From Haloferax elongans ATCC BAA-1513 (GTDB lineage: Archaea > Halobacteriota > Halobacteria > Halobacteriales > Haloferacaceae): a stretch of 64,000 nucleotides of DNA. A program made the position numbers and the translations under genes. Location: NCBI RefSeq assembly GCF_000336755.1, contig NZ_AOLK01000011.1:443102-507101 (forward strand). The letters are read 5' to 3'. A model generated the notes under the pieces. That model had not been told where the DNA came from, did not search any database, and saw only the letters and a list, made by a program, of their open reading frames with translations. How positions within the stretch are numbered: position 1 is the stretch's first letter; every line of letters starts with the position of its first letter. Shown here piece after piece: positions 16,697 through 24,861 of this stretch.

Positions 16697-17944
16697 ATGA
16701 GCGTGAGCCTTCAGAATCTCAAACAGGCCGACGTATCAGCGCTCGCGACGACGCTCAAGAACGCTGGTATCGCCGGGGCGGGCGGTGCTGGGTTCCCGAC
16801 GCATGCGAAGTGGGAGCGCATCGACGAGGTGTCGTCCCTCTTGATGAACCACCAGGAGAGCGAGCCGAACTACTACATCGACAAGTGGCTGGGTGACACG
16901 CACGCCGAATTGTACGCCGAGTTCTTCGACTTACTTCTGGAGAACACGGTCGAACTCGTCGTCGTGTGTGCGAAAGCGAAGCACCGCGAACGGTGGATGC
17001 GAAACGTCGAGGGCGCGACCGATGCGACGGTGTATCTTCCGGAGGACCTTCCGATAGACCCCACTGGAGAGTCGGGACTCGTCATCGCGTACACGGACGA
17101 CAGGTACGAGTACGGCATGGAGAGCGTGCTGCTCCGTGTCGTTGCTGGCGTGGCCCTGCGCAACGAACTGCCGATGGACCAGGGATGGCTCGTCCAGAAC
17201 ACGGAGACGATGTTCAACATCTACCGGGCGCTGGAGAGTGGACAGTCGGTGACGCACAAGTACGTCCACGTGGACGGCAACGTTCCCCGCCACCGGTTCC
17301 TCAAGGTTCCGGTCGGGACCCCGGCGTCCGACCTTCTTGAGGCGGCCGGGCGGTCACCCGACGACCTCCGAGACGACGAGGTGCTCGCTGACGGCGGGCC
17401 AGGGTGGTGCTTCGAAATCGAAGGCCCGCCCGAGGAATTCGGCGTCACGAAGCGCACCAACTGCCTGCTCGTTCTCGATAGGACAGAAGTCGAAGAGAAC
17501 ACGCTGGGCAACGAGCGAATCAACGTCCTCAACGCCCGTGACTGGGACCGAGACCACGAGACTGAACCGAGCACGCTCGAACCGAACGAGGTTCGCATCC
17601 CACTCATCACCAACCCCGGATTCGGCTCACTCGTCGCACCCAGCCAGCCACTTGTCGATGTCGGACAATGGGTCGAAGCTGGTGAGATGATTTCGGTGCC
17701 GGGACAAGACGGTATCAGCAACGCCCAGCACGCACCCTTCGACGGGACGGTCGCGGCAGTGACCGACACGCACGTCGTCATCAGTCGCGAACCGGTAGAC
17801 GTTGGCCTTGCGGCTGGGCGTGTTCTCGAACACGACCACATGGTCTACTGGACCGAGTGTATGGAGTGCGGCGCGTACATCGCGCGTCCAGAGTGGGCGC
17901 ATCTGGGAGCAACGACAGAGTACGTCTGTCGGGACTGCCGCTGA
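16697..17944 (+). CDS. RnfC/PduS/Nqo1-like flavoprotein subunit with C-terminal zinc ribbon
   Basis: A 415-residue soluble protein. Its N-terminus has NAGIAGAGGAGFPTHAKW, the glycine-rich FMN/NADH-site motif shared by RnfC, PduS and the complex I 51-kDa subunit. An SLBB-like part (HVDGNVPRHRFLKVPVGTPASDLLEAAG) and a barrel-sandwich domain (IPLITNPGFGSLVAPSQP... ISVPGQDGISNAQHAPFDGTV) follow. The cysteines that bind 4Fe-4S clusters in RnfC are absent. Instead the protein ends in CMECG and CRDC, a zinc ribbon. No Rnf, Nuo or Pdu genes flank it, so its electron partner is unknown. ATG 16697 chosen. Confidence 0.75.
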   Translation: MSVSLQNLKQADVSALATTLKNAGIAGAGGAGFPTHAKWERIDEVSSLLMNHQESEPNYYIDKWLGDTHAELYAEFFDLLLENTVELVVVCAKAKHRERWMRNVEGATDATVYLPEDLPIDPTGESGLVIAYTDDRYEYGMESVLLRVVAGVALRNELPMDQGWLVQNTETMFNIYRALESGQSVTHKYVHVDGNVPRHRFLKVPVGTPASDLLEAAGRSPDDLRDDEVLADGGPGWCFEIEGPPEEFGVTKRTNCLLVLDRTEVEENTLGNERINVLNARDWDRDHETEPSTLEPNEVRIPLITNPGFGSLVAPSQPLVDVGQWVEAGEMISVPGQDGISNAQHAPFDGTVAAVTDTHVVISREPVDVGLAAGRVLEHDHMVYWTECMECGAYIARPEWAHLGATTEYVCRDCR

Positions 17945-18002
17945 TTTAGACGACTCTTACGCTGAAGACGCCACTGTGAGTCCGCCGTCGTCAGCGCAGC
18001 CG

Positions 18003-18161
18003 TCAGTCCGAGACCGGTCGCGTCTCGTCGGAGCGAATCCACGCGTTCGGGTTCTTCGTGTCGCAGATGACGAACGCGCGGCCGTCTTCGTAGCCGGTGA
18101 AGTCGTCGAACGTGGAAATCGACTGCAGGTCGGTCGCTAATTCTCGTGCTTCAGTACGCAT
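18003..18161 (-). CDS. Small acidic hypothetical protein (52 residues)
   Basis: A short frame, ATG at 18161 to TGA at 18003, beginning MRTEARELATDLQSISTF and continuing with TGYEDGRAFVICDTKNPNAWI. It has haloarchaeal amino-acid composition and ends in DETRPVSD. It has a WIRS motif and one cysteine but no recognised domain. I recall similar short proteins in other haloarchaea. It lies between the RnfC-like gene and the methyltransferase gene, on the opposite strand to both. Confidence 0.65.
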   Translation of the reverse strand: MRTEARELATDLQSISTFDDFTGYEDGRAFVICDTKNPNAWIRSDETRPVSD

Positions 18162-18446
18162 TGATAGATGGGTCCACAGTGCCCTGAGACGGGCGTGCTG
18201 GTGGGTATCACGTCCGAATCAGCTCTGACACAAAAACACTGTGACTAGGGATGTGTAAGGAGATTATATCGGCTCTTGTTCGAGATTATTTGCGACACGA
18301 AGAAACCCGAAGCATGGCTCTGGCCAGATACACTGCTCACGGTTGGTGCCCCGGTCCCAACGTACAGCCACGTTCGATAACGTTCGAGGAGTCGAGCACC
18401 ACGACGGGTGCGGAAAATTGACAACCATCGTCGCTGACCGGACGCC
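18162..18446. other. Intergenic, no gene recognised
   Basis: About 285 bases between the 52-residue protein and the methyltransferase. A 35-codon frame opens at ATG 18314 but has no supporting feature. The stretch presumably carries the promoters of the two divergent genes. TTATATCGG near 18264 is the most TATA-like stretch. Confidence 0.4.
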
Positions 18447-19022
18447 ATGGACGAAGTCTCTCGCACAACGACCGTCTACGAGAGCGACGCCGACGCGTTC
18501 GTCGAGAAATATCGCTCCGAATCTATCGCTGCACGCTTCGGCGACGAGTTCTACGAAGCCCTCTCGGGCGAGCGTGTGTTGGACGCTGGATGCGGTCCCG
18601 GACGTGATACGCAGACGTTCAACGACGACGGGTTCGAGGTCACCGGATTCGACCTCACGGCGTCGTTCATCGAAACCGCGGCCGCGGAGGTCCCCGACGC
18701 GTCGTTCGCCCGCGGTGACATGCGACGGCTTCCGTTTGCAGACGACACGTTCGACGGCGTCTGGAGTTGTGCATCCTTCCTCCACGTTCCACGCGAAGAC
18801 GCACCAGAGACGCTTTGCGAGTTCAGCCGAGTGCTCGACGATGATGGGACGCTCTACTTATCGTTGAAACACGGCGACGAGAGCGGATTCGACGCCACCG
18901 GTCGGTACTTCGAACGCTATCGTCCCGAGCAAATTCGGTCACTTCTCGACGATGCGGGCTTCGGAGCAATCAGTATCGACCAACACAGCAAGAAGTGGAT
19001 ACAAGCGCTCGCCAGCGTCTGA
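18447..19022 (+). CDS. Class I SAM-dependent methyltransferase
   Basis: A 191-residue Rossmann-fold methyltransferase of the UbiE/Methyltransf_11 group. Motif I is VLDAGCGPGRDT (residues 44-55), the acidic residue ending beta-2 is in FDLTASFI, motif II is ARGDMRRLPFADDTFDGVWSCASFLHV and motif III is VLDDDGTLYLSLK. The substrate is unknown, probably a small molecule given its size and lack of extra domains. It starts at ATG 18447 and is tail to tail with the next gene, 7 bases apart. Confidence 0.9.
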   Translation: MDEVSRTTTVYESDADAFVEKYRSESIAARFGDEFYEALSGERVLDAGCGPGRDTQTFNDDGFEVTGFDLTASFIETAAAEVPDASFARGDMRRLPFADDTFDGVWSCASFLHVPREDAPETLCEFSRVLDDDGTLYLSLKHGDESGFDATGRYFERYRPEQIRSLLDDAGFGAISIDQHSKKWIQALASV

Positions 19023-19029
19023 ATCGTAT

Positions 19030-19455
19030 TTAGCCGCTGCGACGTGCTCGCCCGAGCCGAGTCAACGTCCCCACGCACACGGCGGCGACGACGACGTGCA
19101 TCACCATCAACACGAGCACGCCTAGAATCGTCGCTTGCGGGTCGCCGAAGAGGAGGCCGATATCCGGGAGGAACGACAGCACCAATGCCGCGACTGCGAC
19201 CCGGAGGAACGTCCGGTCTGGATTTTCGACGCGCCGCGAGAGCAGTCCATACACGAGCGTCGCACCGATAGCACCCGCCGCGGAGAGGAACAGCACCGGC
19301 GGGTACGAAAGTGGCATGAACGGTTGTACTACCCCACTTGCGAGGACGAGCGCCAAGAGGAGTCCGTTCCCAGCGATGGAGACGGCGACGGCCGTGAGAC
19401 CGCGTCGGGCGAGCACTGACAGGGTTGGCTGGACGGTCGGTGTGACTGTGGACAT
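19030..19455 (-). CDS. Four-TM membrane protein (DUF6069-like)
   Basis: A 141-residue membrane protein with four helices (about residues 18-40, 48-72, 85-105 and 112-132), including PLSYPPVLFLSAAGAIGATLVYGLL and a conserved His in LVLMVMHVVVAAVCV. The pattern resembles DUF6069 proteins as I remember them. Function unknown. ATG 19455 (MSTVTPTVQ) is preferred over 19485. Confidence 0.7.
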   Translation of the reverse strand: MSTVTPTVQPTLSVLARRGLTAVAVSIAGNGLLLALVLASGVVQPFMPLSYPPVLFLSAAGAIGATLVYGLLSRRVENPDRTFLRVAVAALVLSFLPDIGLLFGDPQATILGVLVLMVMHVVVAAVCVGTLTRLGRARRSG

Positions 19456-19554
19456 AGCTGCACAGACTACGCCACCAAAGAGCATGAAGATGCGCTCGGC
19501 GGAGCGCGGAGACAGACCGAAGTGGTTTACATCTGTTACCCTGATGAAAATAGT

Positions 19555-19794
19555 GTGACCGCTACCGACTCCAAGACCGGCCAGTTCGCGTCCACTCTCC
19601 AGCGAGGAATCCTTGGTACCCTGCTTGGGATTGTTGCGATACTCGGATTCGGGTTGCTTCGGGAACTCGCAACGGGCAACCTCCTGTGGGGGGGTGTCGG
19701 TCTCCTCCTGTTTGTCGGCGCTGGCTACGGGATAATCGCGCTCTTCTTAGAAGGATACGACGAGGGCCGCGACGTGAGCCGCGGCGAGCAGTAG
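19555..19794 (+). CDS. Small membrane protein, two TM segments
   Basis: A 79-residue protein with two hydrophobic helices (ILGTLLGIVAILGFGLL and LLWGGVGLLLFVGAGYGIIALFL) and an acidic C-terminus. GTG 19555 is used, because the codons upstream run into the promoter where TTTACA lies about 28 bases before it. No family recognised. It ends 36 bases before the convergent aconitase gene. Confidence 0.65.
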   Translation: MTATDSKTGQFASTLQRGILGTLLGIVAILGFGLLRELATGNLLWGGVGLLLFVGAGYGIIALFLEGYDEGRDVSRGEQ

Positions 19795-19829
19795 TCGTCC
19801 CGCTCGGGAGTTACCCCACCGGAACGCCC

Positions 19830-22628
19830 TCAGTTCTGCGTGAGCAGGCGGCGCAGGACGTAGTGGAGGATACCACCGTTTTCGACGTACCGAACTGCGG
19901 CCGGAGTGCCGACCTGTGCGGTCACGTCGAACTCGACTTCGGTTCCGTCGTCTTTCGTGGCGACGACGGTGAGTTCGTCGTTGACGTCGAGGCCGTCGTC
20001 GAGGCCGCGGATGTCGAAGTGCTCAGAGCCGTCGAGTCCGAGCGACTCCCACGAGTCGCCGTCTTCGAACTGGAGCGGCAGAACGCCCATGCCGACGAGG
20101 TTGTCGCGGTAGATGCGCTCGTAGCTCTCGGCGATGGTCGCTTTCACGCCGAGGAGGTCCGTTCCTTTGGCCGCCCAGTCACGACTCGAACCGGTCCCGA
20201 ACTCGACGCCCGAGAGGACGACAAGCGGGGTGTCTTCCTCGCGGTAGCGTTCGCTCGCCTCGAAGACCGTGGTCTCCTCGCCCGTCGGGTGGTGGATGGT
20301 GTAGCCGCCTTCCACGCCGTCGAGCATCTGATTCTCGATACGGACGTTGGCGAACGTCCCGCGCATCATCACTTCGTGGTTGCCGCGGCGAGAGCCGTAG
20401 GTGTTGAAGTCGACGGGGTCGACGCCGTGGTCCATGAGCCACTGGCCTGCCGGGAGGTCAGACCCGAACGGTCCGGCGGGACTGATGTGGTCGGTCGTCA
20501 CGGTGTCGCCGAGCGTCAGGAGGCAGCGGGCGTCTTCGACGTTCGAGACGCCGGGTTCCTCCAGCGGGAAGTCTTTGAAGAACGGCGGTTCGCGGATGTA
20601 GGTGGATTCGTCGTCCCATTCGTACACGTCGCCGGTCGGCGCTTCGAGCGCGTCCCAGCGCTCGTCGCCTTCGAACACTTCCGCGTACTTCTCGCGGAAC
20701 ATCGAGGGGTCGACGCTGTCGTGGATGGTCTCTTGGACTTCCGTCGTGTCCGGCCAGATGTCGGCGAGGTAGACCGGTTCGCCGTCTTCGTCGGTGCCGA
20801 GCGGGTCGGTTTCGAGGTCGATGTCCATCCGTCCGGCGAGGCCGTAGGCGACGACGAGTGGCGGACTCGCGAGGTAGTTCGCGCGAATCTTCGGGTGGAT
20901 GCGCGCCTCGAAGTTCCGGTTGCCACTCAGGACGCTCGTCGTCCACAGGTCGTGGTCGTCGATGGCGTTCTCGATAGGATCGGGAAGCGGTCCGGCGTTG
21001 CCGATACAGGTCGTACAGCCGTAGCCGACCACGTCGTAGCCGAGGTCTTCGAGGTACGGAAGCAGTTCGGCCTTCTTCAGGTACTCCGTGACGACCTGAC
21101 TTCCGGGCGCGAGACTCGTCTTGACGTAGTTTGGCACGTCGAGTCCCTTTTCGACCGCGTTTCGGGCGAGGAGTCCCGCGGCGACCATGACCGAGGGATT
21201 CGAGGTGTTCGTACAGCTCGTGATTGCGCTGACGACGACGCTTCCGTGGCCGATTTCGGCCGTCTCACCGTCGCCGAGGTCGACTTCGACGCGCTTCGTC
21301 AGGGGGTCGAGGTCGGCATCGGCTTCGACTGCGGCGGCCGCGCCGCCGTCACCGGCGAGTTCAGGGTCGCTCCCGCCCTCGCCTAACCACTGTTCGAGTT
21401 CGCGTTCGTCGTAGTCGTCAAGTTGGTCTTCGAACTCGCCGTGGACGAGTTTGCGGAAGTGGGTCTTCATGTCGCCCATCGGGACGCGGTCCTGCGGGCG
21501 CTTCGGCCCGGCGAGGCTCGGTTCGACAGCCGAGAGGTCGACGTCGACCGTCTCGGTGTACTCGGGGTGCTGCTCGCCGAAGAGGCCCTGCGATTCGAGA
21601 TATTCGCGGACGAGTTCGATGTGCTCCGGGTCGCGGCCGGTGAGTTCGAGGTAGTCCAGCGTGGCCTCGTCCACCGGGAAGACGCTGATAGTCGAGCCCT
21701 GTTCGGGGGCCATATTCGAGATGGTCGCCCGGTCGGGGACAGAGAGGTTCTGGACGCCGGGGCCGAAGAACTCGACGAAGCGGTCGACGACGCCGACCTC
21801 GCGGAGTTGCTCGGTGACGTGCAGCACGAGGTCCGTCGCGGTCGCGCCCTCGGGCAGTTCGCCTTCGAGTTTGACGCCGACGACTTCGGGGAGCTTCATC
21901 GTAATCGGCTGGCCGAGCATCGCCGCTTCGGCCTCGATGCCGCCGACGCCCCAGCCGACGACGCCGATACCGCCAATCATCGGGGTGTGGCTGTCGGTGC
22001 CGACGAGGGTGTCGGGCAGGAGCCACTGGTCGTCGCGCCACTCTCGGTCGTGGACGACGCGCCCGAGGTGTTCGAGGTTCACCTGGTGGACGATGCCGGT
22101 TCCCGGTGGCACGACGCTGAAGTTGTCGAAGGCGTTTTGCGCCCACTTGAGCGCCTTGTAGCGCTCGGCGTTGCGCTCGTACTCCAGTTCGACGTTCTTC
22201 TCGTAGGCGTCTTCGCTGCCGAAGTAATCGACCTGCACGCTGTGGTCGATGACGAGGTCACACGGGACCTCGGGCTCGACGATTCTCGGGTCCTCGCCAG
22301 CGCGGTCTGCCGCGGAGCGCAGTGCTGCGAGGTCAACGACGGCCGGGACCCCCGTCAGGTCCTGCAGGACGACGCGAGACGGCGTAAACGGAACTTCGAC
22401 ATTCGGTACGTCGGGCTCCCACGAGGCCGCGTTTCGCACGTCGTCTTCGGAAACCGTGTCGTCGTCGACGTTCCGAAGGACAGATTCGAGGAGGATTCGA
22501 ATGCTGACCGGTAGCTTGTCGAGTTCGCAAAGGCCCTGTTCTTCGAGGACTGTCAGGTCCGCCATCTTGTATGTGGTGTCACCGTGTTCGAATTCACGGA
22601 TCGCACCGAACGGGTCTGAATCTACCAT
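19830..22628 (-). CDS. acnA: Aconitate hydratase (aconitase A type)
   Basis: A 932-residue cytosolic aconitase of the AcnA/IRP branch, interconverting citrate and isocitrate in the TCA cycle. The three 4Fe-4S cysteines are in SCTNTSNPS and GCTTCIGN. Substrate-binding signatures such as VGTDSHTPMIGGIGVVGWGVGGIEAEAAMLG and the C-terminal swivel-domain motif GSSRDWAAKG are present. I use ATG 22628 (MVDSDPFG). The frame stays open to 23243 but that part is antisense to another gene and not aconitase-like. Monocistronic. Confidence 0.95.
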   Translation of the reverse strand: MVDSDPFGAIREFEHGDTTYKMADLTVLEEQGLCELDKLPVSIRILLESVLRNVDDDTVSEDDVRNAASWEPDVPNVEVPFTPSRVVLQDLTGVPAVVDLAALRSAADRAGEDPRIVEPEVPCDLVIDHSVQVDYFGSEDAYEKNVELEYERNAERYKALKWAQNAFDNFSVVPPGTGIVHQVNLEHLGRVVHDREWRDDQWLLPDTLVGTDSHTPMIGGIGVVGWGVGGIEAEAAMLGQPITMKLPEVVGVKLEGELPEGATATDLVLHVTEQLREVGVVDRFVEFFGPGVQNLSVPDRATISNMAPEQGSTISVFPVDEATLDYLELTGRDPEHIELVREYLESQGLFGEQHPEYTETVDVDLSAVEPSLAGPKRPQDRVPMGDMKTHFRKLVHGEFEDQLDDYDERELEQWLGEGGSDPELAGDGGAAAAVEADADLDPLTKRVEVDLGDGETAEIGHGSVVVSAITSCTNTSNPSVMVAAGLLARNAVEKGLDVPNYVKTSLAPGSQVVTEYLKKAELLPYLEDLGYDVVGYGCTTCIGNAGPLPDPIENAIDDHDLWTTSVLSGNRNFEARIHPKIRANYLASPPLVVAYGLAGRMDIDLETDPLGTDEDGEPVYLADIWPDTTEVQETIHDSVDPSMFREKYAEVFEGDERWDALEAPTGDVYEWDDESTYIREPPFFKDFPLEEPGVSNVEDARCLLTLGDTVTTDHISPAGPFGSDLPAGQWLMDHGVDPVDFNTYGSRRGNHEVMMRGTFANVRIENQMLDGVEGGYTIHHPTGEETTVFEASERYREEDTPLVVLSGVEFGTGSSRDWAAKGTDLLGVKATIAESYERIYRDNLVGMGVLPLQFEDGDSWESLGLDGSEHFDIRGLDDGLDVNDELTVVATKDDGTEVEFDVTAQVGTPAAVRYVENGGILHYVLRRLLTQN

Positions 22629-22851
22629 TACTGGCTGTAGGGCATCAGCAGTCTTGAAACGATTAGCTGTTCTCACTATCTCGGAACGGGGCGAACAACT
22701 GCGGTGTGGGCTCGGTGTGTGGAATTGGAGAGTTAGGACGGGGAGAGAAGTCGGTGGTCCAGACGGAGAGAGATACCGGGGGTCCAGACGCGGAGCGAAG
22801 CTACTCCACGACAGACGCAAAATTGCGGCGCGCTCCGTTTTCGCGGGGAGG

Positions 22852-23271
22852 TCAGTTCTCTGGCATTCCGGCGGCACCGACGAACTCGTTGACCTCGTCT
22901 TGCACGTACCGACGAATCCGCTCGCAGTAGTCCCACAGCAGGTCGTTGAACTGCTCGCGTTCGGGTTCGGTGAGGCTCGTCTCTCCTCGTGACCATTCGG
23001 TGGGGATTTCGGGGTGTTGCGTACAGACGACCGAAAGCGGGTGGTTCTTCGGGTGCCCGCGGACGATGGCGTACTCGTCTGCGCCCCAGAGTCCCTCGTC
23101 GCCGTTGACCGAGAGCTCCGAGTCGATGTCGTCGAGTAGTTGGCGCTCTTCGGGAGTGACCGCGGCGTCGTCTCCCGTGAACAGGTCGTGGTACGCCTCG
23201 TCGCGAGCGGCGTATATCCAGCCGTCGAGGTTGTCACGAGCACGCCGGAGGAGTTCCCTATCTGCGTCCAT
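22852..23271 (-). CDS. Conserved haloarchaeal hypothetical protein
   Basis: An acidic soluble protein of 139 residues from ATG 23271 (MDADRELLRRARDNLDGW). ATG 23292 or 23298 would add 7 or 9 residues, and the sequence does not settle which is used. Aromatic and charged motifs include WIYAARDEAYHDLF and WDYCERIRRYVQDEVNEF. No domain recognised and no membrane segment. It sits between aconitase and RtcB on the same strand, but the 223-base and 51-base gaps do not prove an operon. Confidence 0.65.
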   Translation of the reverse strand: MDADRELLRRARDNLDGWIYAARDEAYHDLFTGDDAAVTPEERQLLDDIDSELSVNGDEGLWGADEYAIVRGHPKNHPLSVVCTQHPEIPTEWSRGETSLTEPEREQFNDLLWDYCERIRRYVQDEVNEFVGAAGMPEN

Positions 23272-23322
23272 AGCTATGTACACGGTCGCCATGACCAAAG
23301 CAGTACGCTCGAATGGAGCAGT

Positions 23323-24786
23323 TTACCCTTTGATATTCGCCAGTGGTGTGGTCTGGGCGACTTTCGTCCCGAGGCCGAGTTCGTGACAGACGTGTACGAC
23401 CTCGTCGACGTTCTTGTACGCGCCGGGCGACTCCTCGGTCAACGTCTCGCCGGACTGTGCTCTGACGAAGATACCACGGGCGCGCAATGCCTGCTGTAGT
23501 TCGCCGGCAGCGTACTCTCGACTCGCCTGCGTCCGCGACTTCGCTCGGCCGGCACCGTGCGGGGCCGACCCGAAACTGCGTTCGAGCGACCGCGACCCGC
23601 CAGCGAGCACGTACGAGCGAGACCCCATGTCTCCGGGGACGAAGACCGGTTGTCCAATGTCGGCGTAGGCGTCGGGAACGTCCGGGTGGCCGGCTGGAAG
23701 CGCCCGAGTTGCCCCCTTCCGGTGGACGAGAAGCGTCTGTTCGTCGTCGCCGACGGCGTGGTGCTCTTCTGTGGCGATATTGTGGCCCACGTCGTAGACG
23801 AGTTGGACGTCGGCTTCTTCGAACAGGTCGGAAAACACCTCGCGGACGGCCTGTGTCATCACCTGTCGGTTGGCCCACGCGAAGTTCGCGGCGGCGTTCA
23901 TCGCCGACCGGTACTCTCCGGCGAGTCTGTCGGAAAGCGGCGCGTAGACGAGTTGTTCGTTCGGTAGCGACTCGGCGAGGTCGGGGTACGCGCGCTCGAA
24001 CTCGTCGATGTAGTGCGAACACGTCTGGTGGCCGAGTCCGCGAGAGCCGGCGTGAATCATCACGACGATTTCGTCGAGGTCGATGCCGAACGCCGCTGCC
24101 GCGGCCGAGTCGTACACCTCACTGACGCGCTGGACTTCGAGGAAGTGGTTGCCGGACCCGAGCGACCCGACTTGGTCGACGCCCCGTTTCAACGCCTCCG
24201 TTGGGACCGCGTTCGGGTCGCCCGGAAGCCGACCGTTCTCCTCACAGTGTTCGAGGTCGGCTTTCCTCGCGTGGCCTTCGTTGAGCAGCCACTCGACCCC
24301 GGTTTCGAGAACCCCGCGAACGTCGGAGATGTCGGTGTCGAGGGAGCTTCCCGGTCCGAGGCCCGTCGGAATCGTCTGAAACAGGCGGTCGGCGAGCATC
24401 GACTCGCGTCCGGCGACGTCCTGAAACGTGAGTCCCGTCCTGAGGAGTCTGACGCCGCAGTTGATGTCGAATCCGACGCCACCGGGACTGATGACGCCGT
24501 CGTCCGCGTCGACGGCGGCGACGCTCCCGACCGGAAATCCATACCCACGGTGGCCATCGGGGAGCACGACTGCGAACTGCTGAATGCCCGGCAGGGTCGC
24601 CACGTCTTGAATCTGAGCGAGCGTCTGGTCGTCTGCTGTTCGCATCGCTTCGACGAGCGATTCCGAGCCGTAGACACGGGCAGGGACGCGCATCTCCCCT
24701 GTCGGCGCTATCTCGTACACGTTCGGCTCGATTTCGACGGGTTCCACGTGGTTGTCACCGTGTCCACATATGACAACGACTCGCAT
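23323..24786 (-). CDS. rtcB: RNA-splicing ligase RtcB
   Basis: A 487-residue RtcB-type ligase that joins 2',3'-cyclic phosphate and 5'-OH ends, sealing exons after tRNA splicing, with GTP and Mn2+. Motifs seen are GGVGFDINCGVRLL (metal site), GSGNHFLEVQ, IHAGSRGLGHQ, YDVGHNIA, and SFGSAPHGAGR with the His that takes GMP. The N-terminus MRVVVICGHGDNHVEPVEIEPNVYEI is unlike the RtcB N-termini I remember. I start at ATG 24786. The intron-bearing tRNA-Asn at 13122 is a natural substrate. Confidence 0.92.
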   Translation of the reverse strand: MRVVVICGHGDNHVEPVEIEPNVYEIAPTGEMRVPARVYGSESLVEAMRTADDQTLAQIQDVATLPGIQQFAVVLPDGHRGYGFPVGSVAAVDADDGVISPGGVGFDINCGVRLLRTGLTFQDVAGRESMLADRLFQTIPTGLGPGSSLDTDISDVRGVLETGVEWLLNEGHARKADLEHCEENGRLPGDPNAVPTEALKRGVDQVGSLGSGNHFLEVQRVSEVYDSAAAAAFGIDLDEIVVMIHAGSRGLGHQTCSHYIDEFERAYPDLAESLPNEQLVYAPLSDRLAGEYRSAMNAAANFAWANRQVMTQAVREVFSDLFEEADVQLVYDVGHNIATEEHHAVGDDEQTLLVHRKGATRALPAGHPDVPDAYADIGQPVFVPGDMGSRSYVLAGGSRSLERSFGSAPHGAGRAKSRTQASREYAAGELQQALRARGIFVRAQSGETLTEESPGAYKNVDEVVHVCHELGLGTKVAQTTPLANIKG

Positions 24787-24861
24787 AACCGTTCCCACGG
24801 TCACGACGGACTGGTTTTTCTGCTGACAAAGTTCAACAGCTCGTCGGTCGTAGTATCGGAC

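Noticed and set aside
18314..18421. 35-codon frame MALARYTAHGW... upstream of the methyltransferase
   Set aside because: No ribosome binding site or TATA at the right distance and no recognisable similarity. Noted only in the intergenic entry.
19686..21386. 566-codon frame antisense to aconitase
   Set aside because: It mirrors aconitase codons and gives a Val/Glu/Arg-rich product without motifs, and the aconitase frame is certain.
22700..22800. Two GGTCCAGACG-containing segments upstream of acnA
   Set aside because: Short imperfect direct repeats in a GC-rich gap, with no promoter-specific position or symmetry.
22629..23243. In-frame N-terminal extension of aconitase
   Set aside because: It reads antisense-like sequence overlapping the gene at 22852-23271 and lacks aconitase similarity. 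MVDSDPFG is the natural start.
24013..24861. In-frame extension of the CBS protein
   Set aside because: It lies entirely antisense to rtcB. ATG 24862 directly precedes the first CBS motif.
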